DNA of 64,000 nt, taken from Hymenobacter perfusus. GTDB lineage: Bacteria > Bacteroidota > Bacteroidia > Cytophagales > Hymenobacteraceae. The DNA lies in contig NZ_RWIU01000002.1 in the NCBI RefSeq assembly GCF_003944765.1, forward strand, positions 558,001-622,000. The letters run 5' to 3'. Every line of letters starts with the position of its first letter. The first letter of the stretch is position 1. A program made the translations under genes and the position numbers. The notes beneath the pieces were generated by a model. The model worked only from the letters and a program-made list of their open reading frames with translations. It did no database searches and was not told where the DNA came from. Positions 16,188 to 23,737 of the stretch are shown here, piece by piece.

Positions 16188-16534
16188 CGGGGGAGACAAA
16201 GAACGGCCCGGCACCGGCACGCGGCCCCGGGGAGTGAAAAGGGGCGGCGAATGTACAACTTTTTGCCGAACGCAATGGGAAATATGATAGAATGTGCGGA
16301 ATGAGACAAATGTGGATGATGTGGAAAGACAGTGAAGCAGGAGGACGGGGGCGGCAGATACGGCTTGATGCCTGACTGCTGCCAGGCCGGTATAGCCTGC
16401 ACGAAACGGCAGCCGCTCCATCTGGCTGGCATCTGATAGCCATGTGTTGCCGGCCGCATTGGCTGCGTTCCGGCCGTCGTTCCCGGAATCTCCCCGATAT
16501 TGGCGGTTCAGTTCTCCCACCTTCCTTCCCACCC
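16188..16534. other. Divergent intergenic region, cdd / saccharopine dehydrogenase-like
   Basis: The gap holds the upstream regions of two divergent genes. No clear TAnnTTTG box, repeat or structured RNA was recognised. Open frames crossing it are continuations of the flanking genes without protein character. Confidence 0.4.
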
Positions 16535-17911
16535 ATGACTCGTATTCTGCTCCTCGGTGCCGGCCGCTCGGCCTCCTCGCTTATTCAGTACCTGTTGCGC
16601 CATGCCGCCGCCGAAAGCTGGCACTTGACCGTGGCCGATGTGCAGCCCGCTCACCTGGTACCCGTACTGGCCGCGCACACCGAATATGCCCGCGCCATAC
16701 CCTTCGATGTGCACGATGAAGCGCAGCTGGAGGAACTGGTGCCACAGGCTGATATCGTGGTTTCCATGCTGCCGGCGCTGTTTCATGCGCCCGTGGCGCG
16801 GGCCTGCGTGCGGCACCGGCGGCACCTGGTCACGGCCAGCTACGTGAGCGAGGAAATCCGGGCGCTGCACGCCGAGGCGGAAGCGGCCGGCGTCACGGTG
16901 CTGATGGAATGCGGCCTCGACCCCGGCCTCGACCATATGTCGGCCATGCGCATACTGGCCGATATTCGGCGGCGCGGGGGCCGGCTGACGTCGTTTAAAT
17001 CCTATTGCGGCGGACTGCTGGCCCCGGAATCGGAAGGGGAAAATCCGTGGCAGTATAAATTTACCTGGAACCCGCGCAACGTGGTGCTGGCCGGCCAGAG
17101 CACGGCGAAGTTTCTGGAAGCCGGCCGTCTGCGCTTCATTCCGTATCAGCAGCTATTCGCCCGCACGGAACTGCTCACGGTGCCCGGGTTTGGCGAGTTT
17201 GAAGGCTACGCCAACCGCGACTCATTGAGCTACCGCGCGCCCTACGGTCTGGAGGCCATTCCCACGATGCTGCGCGGCACTCTGCGCCGTCCCGGCTACT
17301 GCGCCGCCTGGCACGCGCTGGTACGCCTGGGCCTCACCGATGACACCGTACATCTGGCCAACCCCGCCACCCTGACGTGGCGGGAACTGCTGGAAGCCTA
17401 CCTGCCTGCCACCACTACCGCTGCCGACGTGGCCAGCCGCGTGGCCGCCTACCTCCAGCTCGACCCGCAAGGTCCGGAAATGCAGCGTCTGGCCTGGCTG
17501 GAGCTGTTTTCCGACCGGCTCGTGGGTCTGCCCGATGCCACGCCGGCCCAGCTCCTGGAAAAGCTGCTCACCGAAAAATGGGCGCTGCAACCCCACGACA
17601 AGGATATGATTGTGATGCAGCACCAGTTCGAATACGAGCTGAACGGCCGGCAGTACGCGCAAACCTCCTCGTTGGTGGTGCTGGGCGACGACGCAGTGCA
17701 TACTGCCATGGCTAAAACCGTCGGGCTGCCCGTGGGCATGGCCGTACGCCGGCTGGCCCAGGGCCGACTGACCCGGCGCGGCGTCGTCATTCCCACGCTG
17801 CCGGAGGTGTACGAGCCCATTCTGACTGAGCTGGAGCTGGACTACGGCATCCGGTTCGTGGAGGAAGAGCATGTGCTGCCGATGGCAGAGGCTGCGGCTA
17901 TCAGGAAATAA
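16535..17911 (+). CDS. Saccharopine dehydrogenase-like oxidoreductase
   Basis: A 458-residue protein of the saccharopine reductase family (Lys9-type). The Rossmann motif is LLGAGRSASSL at residues 5-15; MECGLDPGLDHMSAM is the typical catalytic-domain start, and MAKTVGLPVGMAVRRLAQG with RGVVIPTLPEVYEPILTEL matches the Lys9 C-terminal end. In Bacteroidota such proteins may act in lysine degradation or related amine metabolism; the substrate is unproven. The start at 16535 removes an unsupported N-terminal extension. Confidence 0.85.
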   Translation: MTRILLLGAGRSASSLIQYLLRHAAAESWHLTVADVQPAHLVPVLAAHTEYARAIPFDVHDEAQLEELVPQADIVVSMLPALFHAPVARACVRHRRHLVTASYVSEEIRALHAEAEAAGVTVLMECGLDPGLDHMSAMRILADIRRRGGRLTSFKSYCGGLLAPESEGENPWQYKFTWNPRNVVLAGQSTAKFLEAGRLRFIPYQQLFARTELLTVPGFGEFEGYANRDSLSYRAPYGLEAIPTMLRGTLRRPGYCAAWHALVRLGLTDDTVHLANPATLTWRELLEAYLPATTTAADVASRVAAYLQLDPQGPEMQRLAWLELFSDRLVGLPDATPAQLLEKLLTEKWALQPHDKDMIVMQHQFEYELNGRQYAQTSSLVVLGDDAVHTAMAKTVGLPVGMAVRRLAQGRLTRRGVVIPTLPEVYEPILTELELDYGIRFVEEEHVLPMAEAAAIRK

Positions 17912-17938
17912 CCCGGCCCGTCGAGCGTTGAAGGTCCC

Positions 17939-18124
17939 ATGAGCTACTATCTGCGGTTGCTCACACTGGGCTCCCTCACGGATCTGTGCGACAAAACAAC
18001 GGTGCTGGCCGACGGCCGGGTGCTGCGCCGGTACGCCGCCTCCGAGTTCAACCAGCTGGCCGGCAACCTGCTCGACGCGCTGCACCAACAGAAACTCAGC
18101 ACGCTGGCCGAGCTGCTGCCCTGA
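17939..18124 (+). CDS. Small hypothetical protein (61 residues)
   Basis: The reading frame begins 27 bases after the saccharopine dehydrogenase-like gene and stops just before trmN6. The product is soluble, leucine-rich and predicted helical at the end (NQLAGNLLDALHQQKLSTLAELL). No family was recognised. The codon use (GC-rich third positions) and tight fit between genes favour a real gene. Confidence 0.5.
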   Translation: MSYYLRLLTLGSLTDLCDKTTVLADGRVLRRYAASEFNQLAGNLLDALHQQKLSTLAELLP

Positions 18125-18138
18125 CCAAACGCCCCCGG

Positions 18139-18864
18139 CTACAACGCCAGATAAAACGGCCCCAGCAGCTCCCGAAACTCCACCGAATAGTCTTCGGAGC
18201 CGGCTTCATGTAGCCAGAGCGTCCGGGTGTCCACGACGGTGTCCGGCTGGTGGCCGAAAGTGGTAATGTGGCGCAGGGGCTTGCTGCCCGGGCGGTGGTG
18301 CAGTACCAGTCGGGCCGTGGGGAACAGACCGGCCCGAGCCGCTTCCCGCTCGAACTGCTGCATTTCCGGGGGTGGCAGCAGTACCGTGAGCTGGCCGGCG
18401 GGGGTGAGAAACGCCGCCGCAAATTCGGCCAGCTCCGCGAAGGTCAGAGAGTCGGCGGCGGTGTGGCGGGCGGTGGTGCGCCGGGCGTCGGGGGAGCGGA
18501 GGGAGTTGCGGAAGAAGGGCGGATTACACAGGATGCCGTCGAAGGCCGCCGGGTGGGTGGCGGCCAGCTGCGCCAGCGGCATGGCGTGCAGCGTCAGCCG
18601 GTCGGCCCAGGGACTGGCCGCAAAGTTGGCCCGGGCCTGCGCGGCGGCGGCCTCGTCCAGCTCTACGGCTTCAATCCGGGCTTCGGGGTTGCGCTGGGCG
18701 GCCATCAGGGCCAGCAGGCCGGTGCCGGTACCGATGTCCAGCAGGCGGGTAGCCCCGGCCACAGCGGCGGCGGCCCCAAGCACGCAGGCATCGGTGCTCA
18801 CCTTCATGGCGCAGGCACCCTGCTCCACGCGGAACTGCTTGAACCGGAAATAGTCGTTGGGCAT
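18139..18864 (-). CDS. trmN6: tRNA1(Val) (adenine(37)-N6)-methyltransferase
   Basis: N6-methylates A37 of tRNA-Val. The order of motifs is typical of TrmN6/YfiC: FRFKQFRVEQGACAMKVSTDACVLGA (residues 5-30), SAM loop LLDIGTGTGLLALMAAQR, and NPPFF with the catalytic NPPF tetrad near 114. Length (241) is normal. Downstream of rnhA by 12 bases on the same strand, so the two probably form an operon. Confidence 0.93.
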   Translation of the reverse strand: MPNDYFRFKQFRVEQGACAMKVSTDACVLGAAAAVAGATRLLDIGTGTGLLALMAAQRNPEARIEAVELDEAAAAQARANFAASPWADRLTLHAMPLAQLAATHPAAFDGILCNPPFFRNSLRSPDARRTTARHTAADSLTFAELAEFAAAFLTPAGQLTVLLPPPEMQQFEREAARAGLFPTARLVLHHRPGSKPLRHITTFGHQPDTVVDTRTLWLHEAGSEDYSVEFRELLGPFYLAL

Positions 18865-18876
18865 CGAAACCGAAGG

Positions 18877-19344
18877 CTACGCGCGCTGCCGCTCAATCAG
18901 CTCGTAGCCCTCATCCGTCAGCAAGGGGCCGCGGGTGGCGCTATGCACGGCCAGCTGGTCGCACCGTTCGTTTTCAGGGTGTCCGTTGTGGCCGCGCACC
19001 CAGCGGAACTGCACCGTGCGCTGTTTGTACACCTTCACGAAGCGCCGCCACAGGTCTTCATTGGCTTTCTTGCCGAAATCAGGCTTGGTGAGCCAGTTGA
19101 ATACCCACTTCTTCTCCACCGAATCCACCACGTACTTTGAGTCGGTAACGACGGTAATGGGCAGCTCGGGACGGTTGATGGCCTCAAGGCCCACAATCAC
19201 GGCCAGCAACTCCATACGGTTGTTGGTGGTGAGGCGGAAACCCTGGGTCAGCTCCTTTTCGTGCTGGCCGAAGCGCAGAATGGCCCCGTAGCCGCCCGGC
19301 CCTGGGTTGCCCCGCGAGGAGCCATCGGTGAATAAGTAAATCAA
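18877..19344 (-). CDS. rnhA: Ribonuclease HI
   Basis: Endonuclease that cuts RNA in RNA-DNA hybrids (155 residues). The acidic residues are present: D7 in FTDGSSRGNPG, E45 in NNRMELLA, D68 in VTDSKYV and the final aspartate in NERCDQLA. The basic handle region KKWVFNWLTKPDFGKKANEDLW is kept. A near -7 box, TACCTTGC, lies at 19375-19382, about 30 bases upstream of the ATG. Confidence 0.95.
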   Translation of the reverse strand: MIYLFTDGSSRGNPGPGGYGAILRFGQHEKELTQGFRLTTNNRMELLAVIVGLEAINRPELPITVVTDSKYVVDSVEKKWVFNWLTKPDFGKKANEDLWRRFVKVYKQRTVQFRWVRGHNGHPENERCDQLAVHSATRGPLLTDEGYELIERQRA

Positions 19345-19397
19345 GCGGAAAGCGGTAAAAGCCGGAAAATCCCCGCAAGGTACGAAGGGGGGAGTGT

Positions 19398-19470
19398 CGA
19401 ATGGGTGAATGGCTGGATTGTCGGATGGTACTTATTTGGCCTGATCCGACAATTCAACCATTTATCAGTT
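19398..19470. repeat. Imperfect inverted repeat between clc and rnhA
   Basis: AATGGCTGGATTGTCGGAT on the left matches the complement of ATCCGACAATTCAACCATT on the right with two mismatches in 19. It is built from short degenerate steps like the GTGAA repeats around rsgA and could serve as a terminator for the rnhA direction. Confidence 0.55.
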
Positions 19471-19494
19471 CAACAGTCCACCTACCCATCCACC

Positions 19495-21276
19495 TCACTC
19501 ACTCTCCTTGATCAGCTGGCGGCGGTAGTTGGCCAGGATGGTGGATTTGAGCAGGAAGCCCAGATACCGGTCATTGAGGTCGAGGACGGGCAGGGCCCAC
19601 GCGCCGAGCTGTTCCATGCAGCGCAGCGTGTCCAGCAGCGTATCGTCGGGGCGCACGATGGCGGGCGGTTCGTGCATCAGGTCCCGCACGCGGGTGGTGT
19701 TGTAGTGCTCGTCGTCGAACAAGGCGTCGCGCACGGTATCGAGGCTGATAATGCCGTGCAGGTGGCCTTCGGCATCTACCACCGGAAACAGGTTGCGGGA
19801 GGCGTGCCGGAAGGTGGTCACCAGCTCTCCGAGCGTATCCTCAGGTTGCACGGGCAGGAAATCGGTCTGGAGCAGGCTGCGCACGTCCAGCTGAGCCAGC
19901 AGGCCCCGGTCCCGGTCTTGGTTCACGTACACGCCCTTCTGCACCAGCTTGCGGGTGTACACCGAGTACGGCTCGAAGTAACGCGTAATCAGGTAGGAGC
20001 CCGAGGTGACTACCATCAAAGGCACAAACAGCGCGTAGCCGCCGGTTATTTCGGCAATCAGGAAGATGCCAGTAAGTGGGGCGTGCACCACGCCGGCCAG
20101 CGTGCCGGCCATACCCAGCACAATGAAATGGACTTCGGAAATGGGATAGAGGCCGCTCAGGTTGATAAGGCGGGCAAACACGAAGCCGCACAGCGCGCCC
20201 GCAAACAACGACGAGCCGAACATGCCCCCGTTGCCGCCCGAGCCGATGGTGATGGTGGTAGCCACCACTTTCAGCAGCATACTACCCGCCGCCACCAGCA
20301 GCACCAGCCACGCGCTCTGGTCGTCAAACACGTCGAACAACGAGCCGTCCACGAGCTGCCCGGCGTGGCCGCCTAGCAGCAGCTGCACAATGTTGTACCC
20401 CTCGCCATAGAGCGGCGGAAACAGAAACACCAAGCCGCCCAGGGCCAGGCCACCCAGCAGTACCTTGCGGAAGGTGCCCGGCAGCTGCTCAAAATACGAA
20501 TCGGCCCAGAAGTACACCCGGATCATGTATACCGACAGCAACGCCGTGAACACGGCCAGCATCAGGTACAGCGGCACGGCATCTACGGGCCAGCTGGTGG
20601 TGATGAGTACGAACGGCTGCCCGGCATACAGGGCCTTGGAAACTACCGTGGCCGTGGCCGAGGAAATCAGCAACGGCACGAAATACGCCGCCGACAGTTC
20701 CGAGAGAATCACTTCGACTGCAAACAGTACCCCCGCAATGGGGGAGTTGAAGATGGCCGCCACGCCTGCCGCCGCGCCGCAGCCCGTGAGCAGCCGCCGC
20801 TCCCGCCGCCCGATGCGCAGAATGCGCGACACGTTGGAACCCATTGCCGAGCCCGTAACCGAAATCGGGGCTTCCAGACCTGCCGAGCCCCCGAACGTAA
20901 CCGTCAGAAACGACGAAACCAGCTGCGAGTACAGCTTGCTGCGCGGCACTATGCTGCCCTGGCGGGCAATGTTGTAGATGATCGGACCGATGCCCCGGCC
21001 CAGGTTACCCCCGAGGAAATACCGCGTAAACAGCACCGTGAGGGCAATACCGATAATCGGGTATAGCGAGTTGGTAAATACCCGATACTGCATCGGTACC
21101 CAACTGCTGAGGCCCTGCTGCGAGTCATGCACCAGCGTTTTGAGCACGACGGCCGCCAGGCCCGCCAACGCCCCCACCAGCATGCTCACCAGAATCAGGT
21201 ACACCCGGTCGCTGAGGTGACGGGCCCGCCACAGCAGGAGCGGGCGGAGCAGCCGGTGAATGGTGTTTTTAGGCAT
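19495..21276 (-). CDS. ClC-family chloride channel/transporter with tandem CBS domains
   Basis: A 593-residue inner-membrane protein. About ten hydrophobic segments span residues 25-430. The anion-pathway motifs appear as GGSAGLEAPISVTGSAMG (gating glutamate retained), and GSGGNGGMFGSSLFAGA in place of the classical GxFxP. Two cytoplasmic CBS domains fill residues about 460-590, as in regulated ClC proteins. Whether it acts as a channel or a H+/Cl- exchanger cannot be said from sequence. The gene stands alone, with repeat debris on both sides. Confidence 0.92.
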   Translation of the reverse strand: MPKNTIHRLLRPLLLWRARHLSDRVYLILVSMLVGALAGLAAVVLKTLVHDSQQGLSSWVPMQYRVFTNSLYPIIGIALTVLFTRYFLGGNLGRGIGPIIYNIARQGSIVPRSKLYSQLVSSFLTVTFGGSAGLEAPISVTGSAMGSNVSRILRIGRRERRLLTGCGAAAGVAAIFNSPIAGVLFAVEVILSELSAAYFVPLLISSATATVVSKALYAGQPFVLITTSWPVDAVPLYLMLAVFTALLSVYMIRVYFWADSYFEQLPGTFRKVLLGGLALGGLVFLFPPLYGEGYNIVQLLLGGHAGQLVDGSLFDVFDDQSAWLVLLVAAGSMLLKVVATTITIGSGGNGGMFGSSLFAGALCGFVFARLINLSGLYPISEVHFIVLGMAGTLAGVVHAPLTGIFLIAEITGGYALFVPLMVVTSGSYLITRYFEPYSVYTRKLVQKGVYVNQDRDRGLLAQLDVRSLLQTDFLPVQPEDTLGELVTTFRHASRNLFPVVDAEGHLHGIISLDTVRDALFDDEHYNTTRVRDLMHEPPAIVRPDDTLLDTLRCMEQLGAWALPVLDLNDRYLGFLLKSTILANYRRQLIKESE

Positions 21277-21351
21277 GGGCGCGCTGGGGGTGGACGGCAG
21301 CCGAAGGAGGTGGTCTGCAACCTAACGAAAAGTTCGGCGGAATGGGTATTA

Positions 21352-21384
21352 AGTTCCCTCCGGAATGACGTTCTGAAGGGAACT
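21352..21384. repeat. REP fragment with GGAATGACGTTCT
   Basis: AGTTCCCT and AGGGAACT form a short inverted pair around CCGGAATGACGTTCTGA. The 13-mer GGAATGACGTTCT is shared exactly with the large palindrome at 35133-35191, so this is a truncated copy of the same element. Confidence 0.5.
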
Positions 21385-21400
21385 CCCTATTTCCCCATCA

Positions 21401-22225
21401 TCATCCCGCCAGCGCAGGAACTCCCAGGCCGGCCCCGACGAGTTCCTGCTTGACCTGCTGCATCAGGCGGCTTTTTAGTTGGAGCACGCCCCGGCGGTAA
21501 TCCTCCGAGTCGGCCCAGAAATACACGCGCAGGTCGGCGGTGGTGGCCCCGGCTTTTTCCAGGTTTACGTAAGGCGCACGCGGCGACTGTTGCACCTCCG
21601 GCACGGTGCGCAGGTAGTGTAAGATAATATCGGTGGCCACGTCAGGAGTAGTATCGGCGCCGAGGTCGACGCTGAGTAGGAATTCCTGGCGCAGGTTGCC
21701 GTCGCGGGTGTAGTTGATGAGTGGCTCCTTGAGCACCATCGAGTTGGGCAGGAAAATGTGCTTGCCGTCGAAAGTGCGGATAAGCGTAATACGCAGATTC
21801 AGGGCCTCTACGTGGCCCACGAGGCCTTTGATTTCCACCGTGTCGTTGATGTGGAAGGGACGGTTAAAGGCCAGGATTACGCCGGCCAAGAAGTTCTCGG
21901 CAATATCCTTGAAGGCGAAGCCCACAATAAACGCCGACACGCCCGCCGCACCCACCAGACTTCCCACAATGCCCGAAAACCCCAGAATATTAAGCGCAAT
22001 GAGCAGGCCGAGCAGCACCATTATCCACTTGCTGATATTGGCCAGAAAGTCGGCCAGCAGTGGGTCGGCGGAGCGGCTGCGCAGTCGCCCGCCCAGTAGC
22101 GCGCTGACGCGGTTGGCAATGAAAACGGCCGCCACCAGCAACACCAGGGCCACCAGTAGTTTGGGCAGCACAAACAGAAAGTGTTGCCAGTAAGTAGAAA
22201 GGACGCGGTGCAGATCCTGAATCAT
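21401..22225 (-). CDS. Small-conductance mechanosensitive channel (MscS family)
   Basis: Inner-membrane channel of 274 residues. Three N-terminal hydrophobic helices are followed by a pore-lining TM3 (GSLVGAAGVSAFIVGFAFKDIAENFLAG), the Sm-like beta domain (IKGLVGHVEALNLRITLIRTFDGKHIFLPNS) and a C-terminal alpha/beta domain. This is the minimal MscS layout. The start at 22225 (MIQDLHRVL) is preferred over 22291. Confidence 0.92.
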   Translation of the reverse strand: MIQDLHRVLSTYWQHFLFVLPKLLVALVLLVAAVFIANRVSALLGGRLRSRSADPLLADFLANISKWIMVLLGLLIALNILGFSGIVGSLVGAAGVSAFIVGFAFKDIAENFLAGVILAFNRPFHINDTVEIKGLVGHVEALNLRITLIRTFDGKHIFLPNSMVLKEPLINYTRDGNLRQEFLLSVDLGADTTPDVATDIILHYLRTVPEVQQSPRAPYVNLEKAGATTADLRVYFWADSEDYRRGVLQLKSRLMQQVKQELVGAGLGVPALAG

Positions 22226-22363
22226 AAGCGGAAAGGTTGAGCTGAGTAAAATGCCGCCGCTAGCGAAAAAGCAGCTAAAGCAAAGCCCCACGGGCGTGCG
22301 CCAGCGGGGCCAGAATACAAGGCTATACGCAGAAAAAGACCCACCAGGTTAACTGAATTGTCT

Positions 22364-22774
22364 TCAGACCCGGGCCGGGCGGTTCATCCAACGCCAGAAA
22401 ATCAGCCCACCCAGGGCGTAGGCCACCACGTCCAGCCAGTCGGCCGTGACGCTGGCACTGAACCGGGGCCAGATGCCTTCGAACCAGATGGCAGTAAACA
22501 GCCAGCAGCTGAAAATCCAGCTCGTGGGGAGCACAAACTGCGGCTGCCGGAAGTAGTAGCGGCGCATCCACCAGAGCATCAGGGTGAGTTCCAGCGGCAG
22601 GGTCAGCACGTCGGTAAGCTGGCCGTTGAGGAAGGTAGGCCACCAGGCCAGGTGCAGCAGCGGGCCGCCGCGCTTCTGGGTGAGAGCCAGCAGGTACAAA
22701 CCCACGCCCGCCCAGAACAGCGGCTGGCGCAGCTCGGCCGGCAGTTTCAGCCGGCCAGTATCGTTACCAACCAT
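22364..22774 (-). CDS. Predicted four-helix membrane protein, unknown function
   Basis: A 136-residue protein with about four hydrophobic segments (PLFWAGVGLYLLALT; LTLPLELTLMLWWM; WIFSCWLFTAIWF; WLDVVAYALGGLIFWRWM), rich in tryptophan. The overall plan resembles small VanZ-like or related Bacteroidota membrane proteins, but no family is claimed. Its start overlaps the end of the upstream zinc-ribbon gene by 28 bases, so the two are probably co-translated. Confidence 0.72.
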   Translation of the reverse strand: MVGNDTGRLKLPAELRQPLFWAGVGLYLLALTQKRGGPLLHLAWWPTFLNGQLTDVLTLPLELTLMLWWMRRYYFRQPQFVLPTSWIFSCWLFTAIWFEGIWPRFSASVTADWLDVVAYALGGLIFWRWMNRPARV

Positions 22775-23073
22775 AAGACAAACGCCATGAGTGCCCCAAA
22801 CGCCAGTTGTCCGCCCCGGATGAGGTGCTTGAAGAACCGAACCAGCGGCTTGTCATCGGGCTTGATTTCGATGAGCATAAGGGACGACACCGGCCGTTGG
22901 GCCAGGGCCTCCCGCTCCTGCTCGCTGCGCAGGCGCTGTGGGTCCAGCAGCTGCCCGCACCGCTCGCATTGGTCGGTGGTCAGCTGCTGCCAGTTGCTCC
23001 AGTACCCGCAGGCCGGACATTTTTTGGTGGCTTCCAACGTGGTGAAGTTGTGAAGAGTGAACAGAACGGCCAT
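22747..23073 (-). CDS. Small zinc-ribbon membrane protein
   Basis: A protein of up to 108 residues with a zinc ribbon (CPACGYW ... CERCGQ, about residues 19-40), a charged linker and one C-terminal membrane helix (LAFGALMAFVLWLVTILA). The first 13 codons from the ATG at 23073 read through a GTGAA-type repeat and touch a REP palindrome; a TTG codon at about 23034 (before EATKKCPACGY) is a sensible alternative start. Function unknown. Confidence 0.7.
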   Translation of the reverse strand: MAVLFTLHNFTTLEATKKCPACGYWSNWQQLTTDQCERCGQLLDPQRLRSEQEREALAQRPVSSLMLIEIKPDDKPLVRFFKHLIRGGQLAFGALMAFVLWLVTILAG

Positions 23074-23101
23074 GCTTCGAGAATCTCAGCATGACCGTTC
23101 C
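23063..23101. repeat. REP-like palindrome (CATGCTTCGAG type)
   Basis: AACGGCCATGCT (23065-23076) pairs with AGCATGACCGTT (23088-23099), one mismatch, around TCGAGAATCTC. It resembles the abundant palindromes of the form GTCATGCT...AGCATGAC familiar in this lineage. It overlaps the annotated start of the zinc-ribbon gene. Confidence 0.55.
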
Positions 23102-23127
23102 GGAGTTTTCAGGCACAGCCTAAGGCA

Positions 23128-23562
23128 TTACAGCTCCATAATGTCCTCGTTCCAGAGCGTGGGCTCGTCGGCAATGAAGTCCTGCATCATCTGCACGCAC
23201 TCGTCCAGGTTCAGGTCCACTACTTCCACGCCGTGGCTTTCCAGAAACGCCCTAGACTCGCCAAACGTGCGCGATTCGCCCACCATCACCTTTGGGATTT
23301 TGAACTGCACGATGGTGCCGGCGCACATGTAGCAGGGCATCAGGGTGGTGTAGAGCACCGTGTCGCGGTAGCTGCGCTGGCGGCCGGCGTTGAAGAGGCA
23401 GTCCATTTCGCCGTGCTTGATGGGGTTATCCTCCTGCACGCGCTTGTTGCGGCCCCGGGCCACCAGCTTGCCGTCGCGCACCAGCACCGAGCCGATGGGA
23501 ATACCGCCCTCTTTACGTCCTTGCCGCGCTTCGTCGATGGCGGCCTGCATGAATTCGTCCAT
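23128..23562 (-). CDS. Cytosine deaminase of the yeast Fcy1 type
   Basis: A 144-residue zinc deaminase of the CDA/dCMP-tRNA deaminase superfamily. It has HGEMD (zinc histidine and catalytic glutamate) near residue 50 and PCYMC near 76-80. The whole protein resembles yeast cytosine deaminase: KEGGIPIGSVL near the start, DTVLYTTLMPCYMCAG in the middle and DFIADEPTLWNEDI at the end, where the yeast enzyme has an equivalent tail. Bacterial CodA enzymes are unrelated. It would convert cytosine to uracil for salvage; the recognition is from memory of the family. Confidence 0.8.
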   Translation of the reverse strand: MDEFMQAAIDEARQGRKEGGIPIGSVLVRDGKLVARGRNKRVQEDNPIKHGEMDCLFNAGRQRSYRDTVLYTTLMPCYMCAGTIVQFKIPKVMVGESRTFGESRAFLESHGVEVVDLNLDECVQMMQDFIADEPTLWNEDIMEL

Positions 23563-23604
23563 AGTCTGTTCGGTTTTTGGTTGGGGGTTTTGGGTTTTGG
23601 CGGG

Positions 23605-23720
23605 CCCGGTCCGGCGGCTGGAAGCCGTCGGACCGGTTTAAGCACGCTGAGGTTGTTACATCATCGTATGGAAGTCAGCTAACGACAATCGGCCCGACGG
23701 CTTTCAGCCGCCGGACCGGG
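23605..23720. repeat. Head-to-head pair of REP palindromes
   Basis: Unit 1 (23605-23631) and unit 2 (23693-23720) are each imperfect palindromes: CCGGCGGCT-GGA-AGCCGTCGG and CCGACGGCT-TTC-AGCCGCCGG. They are also reverse complements of each other, separated by about 60 bases. That is the layout of a bacterial interspersed mosaic element. It sits between the cytosine deaminase and addB genes, both on minus. Confidence 0.75.
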
Positions 23721-23737
23721 GGCGATAAGATAGCCCA

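Noticed and set aside
18124..18139. Terminator between the 61-residue gene and trmN6
   Set aside because: Only 14 bases separate the two stops, with no stem-loop.
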